Shown: in pieces, positions 44,378 through 54,017 of the stretch
Position numbering within the stretch: the first letter of the stretch is position 1
How the letters are laid out: every line of letters begins with the position of its first letter
Assembly: GCF_900636535.1 (NCBI RefSeq)
Contig: NZ_LR134289.1
Location: 3,613,001 to 3,677,000, forward strand
Direction of reading: 5' to 3'
Origin: Chryseobacterium gleum
GTDB taxonomy: Bacteria > Bacteroidota > Bacteroidia > Flavobacteriales > Weeksellaceae
DNA length: 64,000 nucleotides
The notes under the pieces: model-generated
Told to the model about the DNA's origin: nothing
Databases searched by the model: none
What the model saw: only the letters and a program-made list of their open reading frames with translations
Translations under genes and position numbers: made by a program

Positions 44378-45664
44378 GTGGAATTATATTATTCATTTTC
44401 AGCATTAATCGTATTAGCATCAATATTTGCCTATCTTAACTACAGGTTTTTAAAACTTCCGAGTACTATCGGAATTATGGTGATCGCTATCGTGGTTTCC
44501 ATTTTCCTGGTAATGTTCGGGGAAACAGTACTTCCGAGAACTTTCGGACACCTTCACAACCTGATGAACAGCATCGACTTTACAGAGGTTTTGATGGGAG
44601 CTATGCTTAATTTTCTTCTTTTTGCGGGAGGAATCCATATTAACATTAACGACCTGAAGGAGCAGTTCCGGCCGGTATTGATATTTTCTACGGTAGGTGT
44701 TGTTATTTCCACTTTTGTAGTAGGTTTCGGGATGTTTTATTTATTACCTTATGTAGGGATTAATCTTCCTTTCATCTACTGTCTCGTTTTTGGAGCGCTG
44801 ATTTCGCCTACAGATCCTGTTGCGGTTCTGAGTGTCCTGAAACAGGCAAATGTTTCCAAATCATTGGAGACAAAGGTTGCCGGAGAATCCCTTTTCAATG
44901 ATGGTATGGCCGTAGTGGTTTTCACTGTTGTCCTGCAGCTTGCCATTGGAAATGAAGTGGATCTTGGAGTTGAAAACATTGGTTTGCTGCTGCTGAGAGA
45001 AGCCGGAGGAGGGGTTTTACTGGGAGGATTGCTTGGATGGGTGACTTCCAGACTGATGCGTGAAGTGGATGATTATATTATCTCCGTACTGGTAACACTT
45101 TCCGTTGTGATGGGAGGTTATCTTATTGCAAGACAAATGCATATCTCAGGGCCACTGACGATGGTTGCCGCCGGATTATTTATGGGGAATTTTAATGTGA
45201 GATTTAAAATGAAATCCATTACTCAGGACTACCTGATCAAATTCTGGGAACTGATAGATGAAATCCTGAATGCCGTATTATTCCTGTTCATCGGTTTTGA
45301 GCTTCTGATGATTAAGGACCTCAGACATTTCATGATTCCTGGTCTGGTTGCTATTGTGGTCGTTTTATTGGCAAGATTTATTTCTATCTGGGGACCTTCA
45401 AAATTTACTTCTCTGAGAAGAAGTTTCAGTCCGCAGACCGTAAAAGTACTGGTTTGGGGAGGAATCCGTGGAGGCGTGTCTATTGCATTGGCGATGTCTA
45501 TTCCTAAAAGTGAATACAGCCAGATTATTTTAAGTATTACCTACTGTGTCGTGGTCTTCTCAATCATTGTTCAGGGACTTACCATTGCTAAAGTGGCCAA
45601 TCCTAATAAGATTGCCAAGGAGGAAGAAGAGCAGGAGAATATTGCTGTAGAAGAGAAAGCTTAA
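44378..45664 (+). CDS. Na+/H+ antiporter, CPA1/NhaP type
   Basis: 428 residues with about 12 transmembrane helices, starting at a GTG codon at 44378. The ion-binding motif is FGALISPTDPVAVLSVL (DP pair) in helix 5; GESLFNDGMAVVVFTVVL (ND motif) follows, and GGIRGGVSIALAMS lies near the end. It exchanges cytoplasmic sodium for protons. The C-terminal tail is short and acidic (EEEEQENIAVEEKA), without the cyclic-nucleotide or TrkA domains of some relatives. It is the third gene of the hflX run, 22 bp after the DUF4919 gene. Confidence 0.92.
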   Translation: MELYYSFSALIVLASIFAYLNYRFLKLPSTIGIMVIAIVVSIFLVMFGETVLPRTFGHLHNLMNSIDFTEVLMGAMLNFLLFAGGIHININDLKEQFRPVLIFSTVGVVISTFVVGFGMFYLLPYVGINLPFIYCLVFGALISPTDPVAVLSVLKQANVSKSLETKVAGESLFNDGMAVVVFTVVLQLAIGNEVDLGVENIGLLLLREAGGGVLLGGLLGWVTSRLMREVDDYIISVLVTLSVVMGGYLIARQMHISGPLTMVAAGLFMGNFNVRFKMKSITQDYLIKFWELIDEILNAVLFLFIGFELLMIKDLRHFMIPGLVAIVVVLLARFISIWGPSKFTSLRRSFSPQTVKVLVWGGIRGGVSIALAMSIPKSEYSQIILSITYCVVVFSIIVQGLTIAKVANPNKIAKEEEEQENIAVEEKA

Positions 45665-45684
45665 ACATAACAGCTATTCGGAAT

Positions 45685-46401
45685 ATGAGTATTGTAAAAG
45701 AGATACAGGAAGCATTAGCTGTTCTTTCCATTCCTGAAAAGGCAGCATTCTTTCCGAGATTTTTTAAAACCGGAAAAGGAGAATATGGCGAAGGGGATTT
45801 GTTTTTGGGCGTAAAAGTTCCGGACCAGCGCTCAGTGGCAAAGGAATATTATCATAAAATAAGCCTGCAGGAACTCAGCATCTTACTTTCTTCAGAATAC
45901 CATGAGCATAGATTAACAGCTCTTTTTATGCTGATTTCAAAATTTGAAAAAACAAAAGATAAAGCTGTAAAAGAAGAAGTGGTCGCTTTTTATCTTGATC
46001 ATCTTCCTTATGTCAATAACTGGGATCTGGTAGATTCTACCTGTTACAAAATTTTAGGCAGGTATGCTTTTGAAAATCAGAAAGAAAATCTCCTTAGGGA
46101 ACTTTCAGAATCTGAAGAAATGTGGCATAAGAGAATCGCTGTTGTTGGGACGATGCATTATATAAAAAAAGGTTCATTTGACCTTACAAAAGAATTCGTA
46201 ACCAGAAATATGAAGCATCCTCATGACCTGATGCATAAGGCAAACGGATGGCTGCTTAGAGAAATGGGAAATAAGAATGAAGGCGAACTGATCAGCTATC
46301 TGAATTCATATTACAAAGAAATGCCGAGAACCTGCCTTCGGTATGCTATTGAAAAACTGGACGAAGATCTTCGTCTGGACTATCTCAAAGGACGTGTTTA
46401 A
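45685..46401 (+). CDS. DNA alkylation repair protein, AlkD-like
   Basis: 238 residues, all alpha-helical HEAT-like repeats. Signature segments are FFKTGKGEYGEGDLFLGVKV, VPDQRSVAKEYY, YVNNWDLVDSTCYKILG, and MHKANGWLLREMGN. AlkD removes bulky cationic alkylpurines from DNA. It is 20 bp after the antiporter gene and ends the run that began at hflX. The catalytic Asp is likely in the WDLVD segment. Confidence 0.92.
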   Translation: MSIVKEIQEALAVLSIPEKAAFFPRFFKTGKGEYGEGDLFLGVKVPDQRSVAKEYYHKISLQELSILLSSEYHEHRLTALFMLISKFEKTKDKAVKEEVVAFYLDHLPYVNNWDLVDSTCYKILGRYAFENQKENLLRELSESEEMWHKRIAVVGTMHYIKKGSFDLTKEFVTRNMKHPHDLMHKANGWLLREMGNKNEGELISYLNSYYKEMPRTCLRYAIEKLDEDLRLDYLKGRV

Positions 46402-46482
46402 AAAATAATATACGGAAGCAATACCGTATTTCCCCTGAAAAAGTACCGGGAAACAGCTATTTTATGCCCAAAAAATCAAAGA

Positions 46483-46517
46483 TTGTAAGGATGTAAGGCC
46501 GGAATTGAGTAATTTTG
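46483..46517 (+). promoter_or_regulatory. Candidate promoter of the 46535-50478 operon
   Basis: TTG at 46483-46485 and TAATTTTG (TAnnTTTG consensus) at 46510-46517 lie 24 bp apart, slightly wider than typical. The -7 element overlaps the earlier alternative start at 46505, which supports the ATG at 46535. Confidence 0.45.
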
Positions 46518-46534
46518 TGCTTTTAAACCCAATC

Positions 46535-47203
46535 ATGAAAAATTTTCTCAGATTATTTCTTCTATTTGTACCTTTATTATTTCTGACAAGCTGCTTCGAT
46601 ATTCTTGATAAAGTGAACGTGAAAGCCGACGGTACGGGAGAATATACCATAATTCTTAACGCCAGCAAAAGCAAAACAAGACTCGCATCAATTTCCAAAA
46701 TGGAAACCATCAACGGAAAAAAGGTTCCCAAAAAAGCGGAGATTGAAAACAAGATCAATGAAGCCGCAAAAATTTTTAAAGCAACTCCCGGAATCAGCAA
46801 TGTGAAAACATCCATGGATTTTGATAATTACATCATCAGACTCAGCTGTAATTTTAAAAAAATTGAAAACATCAATGCCGGCCTGGAAAAACTTAAAGCT
46901 CAGAAAATTTTAGGTAAAATGATCCCTACACAAGTTTATGGTCAGAATCTTGAAAAAAAGACATTCACCAGAAATAAAGTGAATACTTTCAAAGCCGATT
47001 ACGACAAACTGAGTAAGGCAGACAAAGAAGTTTTTAATGATGCGAAATATACTTCCATCATCCAATTTGAAACTCCGGTGAAATCCCAAAGCAATAATAA
47101 TTATATACTTTCACCGAATAAAAAAGCACTCAAACTGGATGCTGATATCCTGGATCTGATCCTTCAGAAAAAACAAATCCAAAACACAATTCTTTTTCAA
47201 TAA
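46535..47203 (+). CDS. Lipoprotein of unknown function
   Basis: 222 residues from the ATG at 46535, which follows the -7 element. The lipobox is LFLTSCFDIL. The mature protein has VNVKADGTGEYTIILNASK at the start, a predicted beta-strand pattern, and a long Lys-rich middle. No known domain was recognised, though the ADGTGEYTI pattern is common in small Bacteroidota lipoproteins. It is the first of three genes (46535-50478) that form one operon of unknown function. Confidence 0.75.
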   Translation: MKNFLRLFLLFVPLLFLTSCFDILDKVNVKADGTGEYTIILNASKSKTRLASISKMETINGKKVPKKAEIENKINEAAKIFKATPGISNVKTSMDFDNYIIRLSCNFKKIENINAGLEKLKAQKILGKMIPTQVYGQNLEKKTFTRNKVNTFKADYDKLSKADKEVFNDAKYTSIIQFETPVKSQSNNNYILSPNKKALKLDADILDLILQKKQIQNTILFQ

Positions 47204-47220
47204 ATTTCTAAACTATAGTC

Positions 47221-49239
47221 ATGAAATCTATCTTATTAAAAATACAAAAAATTATTTTCGTACTTTTTGGCTTTACGTTGTGCTTAGCCCAGAACAGCAT
47301 GAAAATCCCGACTGATGCCGTATTTTATATGGAGGTCAACGGAAAGCAGCTGAATAATAAAATCAACTGGAATAAACTGAATCCTTTGCTGCATGAGCTC
47401 AGCAAAAAAAGCAAAGAAAACCTTTCATGGACGGATTATTCCAAAACAGGAATCAAATATGACGCTGTACAATACCATTATGCAAGTTTTAATGATTCTA
47501 TTAAGACCTATAATACCCACTTTATCATTGATAATAAAGAAAAGTTCCGGGAATTCATTAATTCAGTGAAGAAAAAAGGACAGGAAGTCTCCAGCAGAAA
47601 AAACTATTCTTATGTTGATATCAATGATGATGTTTTTGTGGCATGGAACGGAAGCCGTGCGGTTCTCAGCATGATCAGCTATACCAGGCCATATAAAGAT
47701 ATCTGGGCTACAGAAGCCGTTGCAGACAGTACTTCGGTGGCAGTTGCAGACAGCGTTGCTGTAGATGCCGGGGATACAGCTTATACGGATGAACCGGAAA
47801 AACCATTTGATTATAAAGAGGAAATCAAAAACCTGAAAGAGGATATTAAGTATCTGAAAGAAAGTATTAAAGATAACAACAACGAAATCGCAAGAATTCA
47901 GAAGGATATCAAATATCTGCAAAAGCATCATAAATATCCTGAAGAAAAGGAAAACGCTGAAAGTCCTGAAAATGGAGAAGAAATGCCTGATACCGCTTAT
48001 GATGAGGAAGAAGAAAAAGCCTATCAAAAAGAGCAGGATTCTATCCGTAGAGAAAACTTCATGGTCATTAAAAAGAATGCGGAAGAAAGGTTTGATCAAT
48101 ACTTCAGTTCCAATTTAGAAATTGAAGTTCCTAAAGAAATGTTGAAATTCCGGGACTCCAATTCTGATGTTTTTGTGTACACGGATTACGGAAGAATTGT
48201 GAATGAAGGCATCTATGGCAAGATGACAAAGTTCTATAGCTATGATAAGTTTTTCAGGAATATGTATGATTCCAATTATTCTTACAATCTGTATTTCGAC
48301 AAAGATAAAGTAAGGCTGGTTAATAATTATCAGCATAAAAATACTGATATTCAAAAGAATATAGAGGCCGTTTATAAAGGTAAGAAAAACAAAAAGCTGC
48401 TGGAGCTGATCAATGAAAAAAGTGTTGGTTACTATGCCATGAACGTCAATGGGGCAAAATGCTTTGATATGATGTACAGCCTTCTTCAGAGTTCCGGAGA
48501 AAATGAGTACAAAAAAGAAATGGAGCTGATCATGGAAACCATGAAGATTGTTCTGGATGAAGAAGCTATTACGAAAATAGCTCCCGGAAACGGAATATTC
48601 GTTTTGAATGAACTGAAATCCAAGACAGTAGAATATACAGATTACGAATATGATGCTGACTTCAATGAAAAAGAAGTAAAGAAAACCAAGGAGATCGCTG
48701 TTCCTAACTTCACTTTCGCCTTTGCAACGGAAAATGAAGGATACTGGAACCGTATTTTTGATGTGCTGGCGACCAACAAGAAATTTTCCAAAAGATTCTC
48801 TAAAAAAGGAAATCTGTACACTTTCAAAGAAGAAAAAGACGGAGGATATATCGACCAGCTGTTTTTTACGGTAAAAGATGGGGTAGTATACCTGATGAGC
48901 TCTGCCGACAATATTTTATCTGTAAACCAATCTGATATTTCCAGAAAATGGGCAAAAGACTCGGCGAAATATCCTTTGTCAGGAAGACTGGATATCAGGA
49001 AGCTTTTGACGGGATTAGATAAAGAATTCAAGAGCGCGAAAGAAAGAAGAGCATTGGATGCTGTCAGAAAAAATGTGGGAGAGTTGTATTATAAAACAGA
49101 AGTAAAAGGAGAAAGCATCCAGACCGAAATGGATTATAATATCAAAGATTCTTCAGAAAACAGTTTAATGTATTTCTTTGATATATTCGATCAGGTTTTT
49201 AAAACAAAAGAAACAGAAAAGAAGCCACAAATTTTATAG
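47221..49239 (+). CDS. Secreted protein of unknown function, paralogous to the next gene
   Basis: 672 residues. A signal peptide ends TLCLAQNS. The N-terminal motif MKIPTDAVFYMEVNGKQLNN and a later YEYDADFNEKEVKKTKEIAV are shared with the downstream gene. A predicted coiled coil occupies about residues 205-245 (EEIKNLKEDIKYLKESIKD), followed by an acidic stretch. It may belong to the DUF4836-like group of Bacteroidota, but this was not certain by eye. The stop directly abuts the next start (49239/49240). Confidence 0.7.
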   Translation: MKSILLKIQKIIFVLFGFTLCLAQNSMKIPTDAVFYMEVNGKQLNNKINWNKLNPLLHELSKKSKENLSWTDYSKTGIKYDAVQYHYASFNDSIKTYNTHFIIDNKEKFREFINSVKKKGQEVSSRKNYSYVDINDDVFVAWNGSRAVLSMISYTRPYKDIWATEAVADSTSVAVADSVAVDAGDTAYTDEPEKPFDYKEEIKNLKEDIKYLKESIKDNNNEIARIQKDIKYLQKHHKYPEEKENAESPENGEEMPDTAYDEEEEKAYQKEQDSIRRENFMVIKKNAEERFDQYFSSNLEIEVPKEMLKFRDSNSDVFVYTDYGRIVNEGIYGKMTKFYSYDKFFRNMYDSNYSYNLYFDKDKVRLVNNYQHKNTDIQKNIEAVYKGKKNKKLLELINEKSVGYYAMNVNGAKCFDMMYSLLQSSGENEYKKEMELIMETMKIVLDEEAITKIAPGNGIFVLNELKSKTVEYTDYEYDADFNEKEVKKTKEIAVPNFTFAFATENEGYWNRIFDVLATNKKFSKRFSKKGNLYTFKEEKDGGYIDQLFFTVKDGVVYLMSSADNILSVNQSDISRKWAKDSAKYPLSGRLDIRKLLTGLDKEFKSAKERRALDAVRKNVGELYYKTEVKGESIQTEMDYNIKDSSENSLMYFFDIFDQVFKTKETEKKPQIL

Positions 49240-50478
49240 ATGAATAAAAAGAAGATTATTGTCCCATTACTTTTATTGCTGGCTGTTGCAGTATATTTTA
49301 TAGTTTTTCATAAGGATAAAAGACTAAGATATATTCCTCAGAATGTAGATGCAGTTGTTTTAATTGACACTAAGAAATTAACGGGACAATATCTCTTCAG
49401 CTGGCTTACACATCCCTCAGTATGGTCCGGGAGTAGAGCAAAAAGCAAAAGCTCCGGCCCTGCCAGAGACTCAGGAATCAGAATTCCTGATTTTTTACAG
49501 ATTTTCCACATTAAAAATACCAGATTCTCTGAATGGTATACCATTTTAGAACTTAAAGATTCACAGAAATTCATTGCCAGTTTAAAGAAGAAAAAGTTTA
49601 CGGATAAAGGAAATAACAGCTTTCAGAAGGGGCAGATTTTCTTTAGGATAGAAAATAACATTTGTATTGCAGGAACTTCTGATTCTGCTTTTAAAATCAT
49701 TCGGAAACAGGTTCTTCAACCTTCTGCAAATCATATTTGGGATGCAGATCAGTTTATTCACAATACATTGGGAAGTATTTCATTCATTTCCGGGCAGAAA
49801 ATTCAAAATTTTTCTATTGAACTGAATGATGATGAAATTGAGATCAGGAATAATCCAGATATTGAAATATTTGACGCAATATTTTCAAAACTTCAGAAAG
49901 AAAATCATTTTCTTGAACTGGAACTGGACAAAGAAAACATCAGAAATTTTACCCGTTTTTTCAAAAAAGGCATTGCGGATTCCTTACAGGCAAATTCCCT
50001 GAAAGCTATCGCTGATCTGGAGCAGGTCAACGATACCATTATCAGTTATGAATATGATGACAACTTTAATGAAGTGGAAAAAAAGACCTTTCAGAAGATT
50101 ACGCAGCCTAATTATCTTATTGATATTGAAAGTGATAATTCCGTAAAAATGTGGGAGTATTTCCAATCTAAGAAATGGATTAATAGCGAAAACGAATTCA
50201 CGGCTATTCCTTTTCAGCCCAATAAGATCAGCTCAAATAATAATGAAATTGTCATACAATCGACCAGGAAACCAGTAAAGTTATCACCTCAGTTAAACGA
50301 AAATTATTTCCTGATCAGGAATAATGCCTTGCTGTATTCATCTTTAAAATCATTGACTGACAGTGAGAAAAAGATCATTTCAGATATTGACTATATCCTG
50401 TATGGAAATAAAGCACAGAATTATTGGGTAAAAATAAAAGCAAAGAAAGGAGATTTACCCCTAATTTTACGGTGGTAA
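49240..50478 (+). CDS. Membrane-anchored protein of unknown function, paralogue of the previous gene
   Basis: 412 residues. A single N-terminal transmembrane helix (about 6-22) rather than a cleaved signal is likely, followed by IPQNVDAVVLIDTKKL, the same opening motif as the preceding protein (there IPTDAVFYMEVNGKQL). A second shared element is YEYDDNFNEVEKKTFQ. No family name was recognised. The pair may act together at the cell envelope. Confidence 0.7.
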   Translation: MNKKKIIVPLLLLLAVAVYFIVFHKDKRLRYIPQNVDAVVLIDTKKLTGQYLFSWLTHPSVWSGSRAKSKSSGPARDSGIRIPDFLQIFHIKNTRFSEWYTILELKDSQKFIASLKKKKFTDKGNNSFQKGQIFFRIENNICIAGTSDSAFKIIRKQVLQPSANHIWDADQFIHNTLGSISFISGQKIQNFSIELNDDEIEIRNNPDIEIFDAIFSKLQKENHFLELELDKENIRNFTRFFKKGIADSLQANSLKAIADLEQVNDTIISYEYDDNFNEVEKKTFQKITQPNYLIDIESDNSVKMWEYFQSKKWINSENEFTAIPFQPNKISSNNNEIVIQSTRKPVKLSPQLNENYFLIRNNALLYSSLKSLTDSEKKIISDIDYILYGNKAQNYWVKIKAKKGDLPLILRW

Positions 50479-50501
50479 TCTAAACTGAAAATATAGCATT
50501 A

Positions 50502-50840
50502 ATGGCTCCATCCGAAATTGCTCTGCTTAAAACGTGTATACATTATTTTTTACATTTTGTATTTCCGGTATTTATAGCATTGATTTTTTATCCTAAACAC
50601 TGGAAAAAAGTGTATCTCATTTTATTGGCAACAATGCTGGTAGATCTGGACCATCTTTTTGCCAATCCTGTTTTTGACCCGTCAAGGGAAAGTATTGGTT
50701 TCCATTTTTTACATTCTTATTATGCCATTGCGGTGTATTTTTTGATGTTGTTTTTCAGAGGCAATATCAGAATTATAGGAATTGGTCTTCTGTTTCATAT
50801 GTTAACAGATTATCAGGACTTTAACTTCTGGCCTCATTAA
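50502..50840 (+). CDS. DUF6122-like small membrane protein
   Basis: 112 residues with three to four hydrophobic helices. Conserved-looking polar residues are IHYFLHFVFP, ATMLVDLDHLFANPVFDP, GFHFLHSYYA and LLFHMLTDYQDF; the His/Asp pattern (HxxxH, DLDH, FHFLH, HMxTD) resembles membrane-embedded metal-dependent hydrolases such as YdjM/LexA-binding-like proteins, and matches DUF6122. Function unknown. It is 23 bp after the previous gene and may be read through. Confidence 0.78.
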   Translation: MAPSEIALLKTCIHYFLHFVFPVFIALIFYPKHWKKVYLILLATMLVDLDHLFANPVFDPSRESIGFHFLHSYYAIAVYFLMLFFRGNIRIIGIGLLFHMLTDYQDFNFWPH

Positions 50841-50906
50841 AATAACATTAATAATTTCTTTTGATATTGAAAATATTATAGATTTTTTGTATTTTGTAGT
50901 CACTTT

Positions 50907-51977
50907 ATGAGACTTAAAGAATTCTTACATTACACTTATATTTTTCCTCTCCTTGCGGTAGGGTACTACTTTTCCGGATTGATGGGAACGGGAGTTTTTT
51001 ATGATATACTTGCCGGTATTTTGTTAATCGGAAGTGTTTTATCAGCAGTACATCATGCTGAAGTTGTAGCCCATAAAGTAGGTGAGCCTTTTGGGACTAT
51101 TATCCTTGCTCTTTGTATCACCATTATTGAAGTAGCGTTGATCATCTCGCTGATGGTTGCCGGCGGAGATCAGGCGATCACGCTGGCCAGAGATACCGTT
51201 TTTGCTGCCGTAATGCTTATTCTTAACGGAATTCTGGGAATATGTATTCTTGTTGGGGGCGTTAAATACCACGAGCAGTTTTTTGCAAGAACCTCAGCCA
51301 CTACTTATCTGGTAAGTATTGTTTCCATTCTGGTGCTTACACTGGTCCTTCCCAATTTTACTTCAAGTGTTAACGGACCTTTCTATAACGAAGCTCAGCT
51401 TATTTTTATATCCATCGCCTGTCTTATCATTTATGGGATCTTCCTGATGGTTCAGACGGTGCGTCACAGAAGCTACTTTATTGTTCCCGATGAACATCCG
51501 GAAGAGCATTATATTCCTACCTTGGCCAAAACACTGATAAGCTTTGTTTTCCTGCTTGTTTGTCTGGCAATTGTAGTGCTTATGGCAAAAGGATTATCAG
51601 ATACGATTGAGAGTATGGTAAGAAGCTTGGGAGCACCCAAATCTCTTGTAGGGGTAATTATTGCAGCTGTTGTTCTCCTTCCTGAAGGTGTAGCTGCTAT
51701 CCGGGCAGCACGTGCAAATCAGATTCAGTCCAGCTTAAACCTGGCATTAGGATCTGCGTTGGCAAGTATAGGATTAACGATTCCTGCAGTTTCAGTGGTG
51801 TGTATTATGTATGATATACCATTGGTGCTTGGTCTGGATAAAAAAGACGTTATTTTGCTCTCTTTATCCGTGTTTATCGTAATGCTTTCCCTTAGTCGCG
51901 GAAAAACCAACATTCTGTATGGGACCGTATTATTAGTGAATCTGGCTGCTTATATCTTTACAGTAATCGTTCCTTAA
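50907..51977 (+). CDS. Ca2+/H+ antiporter-type CaCA exchanger (ChaA-like)
   Basis: 356 residues with about 11 transmembrane helices. The two inverted alpha-repeat motifs are GEPFGTIILALCITIIEVAL and LPEGVAAIRAARANQIQSSL with GSALASIGLTIP, the typical CaCA acidic residues. The length and pattern fit the ChaA/y4hA branch, which exchanges calcium (or sodium/potassium) for protons. It starts a separate unit, with an AT-rich region before it. Confidence 0.9.
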   Translation: MRLKEFLHYTYIFPLLAVGYYFSGLMGTGVFYDILAGILLIGSVLSAVHHAEVVAHKVGEPFGTIILALCITIIEVALIISLMVAGGDQAITLARDTVFAAVMLILNGILGICILVGGVKYHEQFFARTSATTYLVSIVSILVLTLVLPNFTSSVNGPFYNEAQLIFISIACLIIYGIFLMVQTVRHRSYFIVPDEHPEEHYIPTLAKTLISFVFLLVCLAIVVLMAKGLSDTIESMVRSLGAPKSLVGVIIAAVVLLPEGVAAIRAARANQIQSSLNLALGSALASIGLTIPAVSVVCIMYDIPLVLGLDKKDVILLSLSVFIVMLSLSRGKTNILYGTVLLVNLAAYIFTVIVP

Positions 51978-52059
51978 AAGAGAAAAGGCAAAAGGACAAA
52001 TCGCAGAAAAGTAAAGTGAATCTGTTTATTTAGTATCCCGCATCCCGAATATATTTCCC

Positions 52060-52440
52060 TTACAGTCTTCTGGCCAGATCCATTTTGAAAGCCATCAGCT
52101 TTGCTATATTTTCTGATTTGTAAATCGCCATGTCAGCATTTTCTCCCACAAAGTTTTCTTCAATCGTAGTTCTCCAGAGTTCGAGCCATCTGTTAAAATG
52201 TTTCTGTTCCATGGCCTGTATCTCATTAATCGGGAAGTGGACTCCCATCGGATTTCCTTTATAAGTCATCTGTCCAAAAAGGATAGATTCCCAGAAAGAG
52301 TACATCTTAGGAAGATGTTTATCCCAATCTACTTTAGCAATATCATTAAAAAAGAATCCTATGGTTTCATCTTTAACTACCTTTGCGTAAAATGAGTTGA
52401 CAAGGCGTTCAATGTCCTCTCTTGATTCCAGTTTTTTCAT
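52060..52440 (-). CDS. Group III truncated haemoglobin
   Basis: 126 residues. The two-over-two globin fold is indicated by FYAKVVKDETIGFFFNDI, FWESILFGQMTYKGNPM and the proximal histidine in QAMEQKHFNRWLELWRTT. Group III globins occur in many flavobacteria and are linked to nitric-oxide or oxygen handling, without a fixed role. It is divergent from the Kir channel gene. Confidence 0.92.
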   Translation of the reverse strand: MKKLESREDIERLVNSFYAKVVKDETIGFFFNDIAKVDWDKHLPKMYSFWESILFGQMTYKGNPMGVHFPINEIQAMEQKHFNRWLELWRTTIEENFVGENADMAIYKSENIAKLMAFKMDLARRL

Positions 52441-52485
52441 ACTTCAAATGTACTCCAAAATCGATTTAAAACTCAAATGAATCAA

Positions 52486-52520
52486 TTGATAAAATTCATC
52501 AAAACAATATTTTATCTTTG
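52486..52520 (+). promoter_or_regulatory. Candidate promoter of the Kir-channel/YkgJ operon
   Basis: TTG at 52486-52488 and TATCTTTG (TAnnTTTG consensus) at 52513-52520, 24 bp apart and 30 bp before the start codon. The -7 match is exact; the spacing is slightly long. Confidence 0.45.
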
Positions 52521-52550
52521 CACCACAAACGGTAAGAAAATGCTATAAAA

Positions 52551-53522
52551 ATGACAGGAGGATTCAGAAAAAAGATCCGTCAGAAAAATGCGGAGAACAG
52601 TGGTTTCGGAACCAATGCATCCGGAAGATTCATCAATAAGGACGGTCTCCCGAATGTCCAGAGAAGAGGTGTGAACGTCTTCAACAGGTTAAGCTGGTAT
52701 CACACCATGCTGAATCTTTCTTCATTCCGTTTCATTTCCTATCTGGTTATTGCTTATGTTCTGGTAAACCTGGCTTTCGCCATGATCTATTATCTGATAG
52801 GAGTGGAACATCTTACCGGCATCGACAAAAGTGATCCGCTAAACGAGTTTATTGATGTTTTTTTCTTCAGTTCCCAGACCTTTACCACAGTCGGGTACGG
52901 AAGAATAGCACCGGTAGGCTTTTTGGCGAGCCTTGTGGCGACCTTTGAAGCTTTTCTGGGATTGCTTACCTTTGCCATCGCAACAGGTCTTTTTTACGGA
53001 AGGTTTTCAAGGCCGCGGGCCTATCTTAGATTCTCGGATATTGCGCTTATTGCTCCTTTTCAGGAATCTTCCGCATTAATGTTCAGGCTTGCCCCCTATA
53101 AAAATAATGCATTAACGGATGCTGATGTTATCCTGTCTGCAGCTATTGAAGTTATAGAAAATGGAGTAGCCAAAAGCAATTTTTACAGGCTTGAAACCCA
53201 ATTAAGTAAGATTAATACCTTAGCACTCAACTGGACTGTAGTGCATAAAATTGATGAGAATTCGCCGTTTTACGGTTTTTCCGAAGAGGATTTTAAAAAT
53301 ACGGATATTGAACTTATTGTGCAGGTGCGTGCATTTGATGAAGTGTTTTCAAATACTGTAGTACAAAGGTCTTCGTATACTACAGGGGAAATTGTATACG
53401 GTGCAAAATTTGTCCCGATGTATTACCCCAATAAAGAAAATCTTTCAACGATACTGGATCTGGATAAAATTAATGAATACAGGAAAGAAGAGCTCCCGGA
53501 TTTCGTAAGAAATAAAGAATAG
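52551..53522 (+). CDS. Bacterial inward-rectifier potassium channel (KirBac type)
   Basis: 323 residues. Two transmembrane helices (about 62-85 and 122-146) flank a pore loop with the selectivity filter TVGYG in QTFTTVGYGRIAP. The C-terminal half is a cytoplasmic IRK domain with LRFSDIALIAPFQESSALMFRLAP and PFYGFSEEDF. KirBac channels carry potassium and are controlled by lipids or pH. Its stop at 53520-53522 is immediately followed by the ATG of the YkgJ protein gene, indicating a two-gene operon. Confidence 0.93.
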   Translation: MTGGFRKKIRQKNAENSGFGTNASGRFINKDGLPNVQRRGVNVFNRLSWYHTMLNLSSFRFISYLVIAYVLVNLAFAMIYYLIGVEHLTGIDKSDPLNEFIDVFFFSSQTFTTVGYGRIAPVGFLASLVATFEAFLGLLTFAIATGLFYGRFSRPRAYLRFSDIALIAPFQESSALMFRLAPYKNNALTDADVILSAAIEVIENGVAKSNFYRLETQLSKINTLALNWTVVHKIDENSPFYGFSEEDFKNTDIELIVQVRAFDEVFSNTVVQRSSYTTGEIVYGAKFVPMYYPNKENLSTILDLDKINEYRKEELPDFVRNKE

Positions 53523-54011
53523 ATGAACTTAGATTTTTATAAAAAACAGGCTATACAAAAGCAGAAAGAACACAAAAAATTTCTGGACGGATTAAAGAAA
53601 AAACCGCCCAAAAATCTCGATTATATAGTGCAGGAAACCCATGATGAAGTTTTTGAAGAGATAGATTGCCTGCAGTGTGCTAATTGCTGTAAGACAACCG
53701 GCCCTCTTTATACAGAGAAAGATATTGAACGCATTGCCAAACATCTGCGAATGAAACCTGCAGACTTTGAAGCAAAATTTTTAAGAGTGGATGAGGACAA
53801 TGATAAAGTACTGCAGAATCTTCCTTGTTTTTTCCTGAATAATGATAATACCTGCTCTATTTACGATGTAAGACCAAAAGCCTGTCGTGAATATCCGCAT
53901 ACAGACCGGAAAAAAATCTATCAGATTAATAATTTAATGCTGAAAAATACAGTGATCTGCCCGGCAGCATTTGAATTTGTAGAAAAGATGATGAAGAATA
54001 TTGCGAAATAG
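53523..54011 (+). CDS. YkgJ-family cysteine-cluster protein
   Basis: 162 residues, no signal peptide. The cysteine pattern CLQCANCC near residue 42, LPCFFLNNDNTCSIYDVRPK and KACREYPHTDR matches the zinc- or iron-sulfur-binding YkgJ (CxxCxxCC) family, whose function is not settled. It abuts the KirBac gene with no gap, so the two are co-transcribed. Confidence 0.9.
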   Translation: MNLDFYKKQAIQKQKEHKKFLDGLKKKPPKNLDYIVQETHDEVFEEIDCLQCANCCKTTGPLYTEKDIERIAKHLRMKPADFEAKFLRVDEDNDKVLQNLPCFFLNNDNTCSIYDVRPKACREYPHTDRKKIYQINNLMLKNTVICPAAFEFVEKMMKNIAK

Positions 54012-54017
54012 CCTTGT

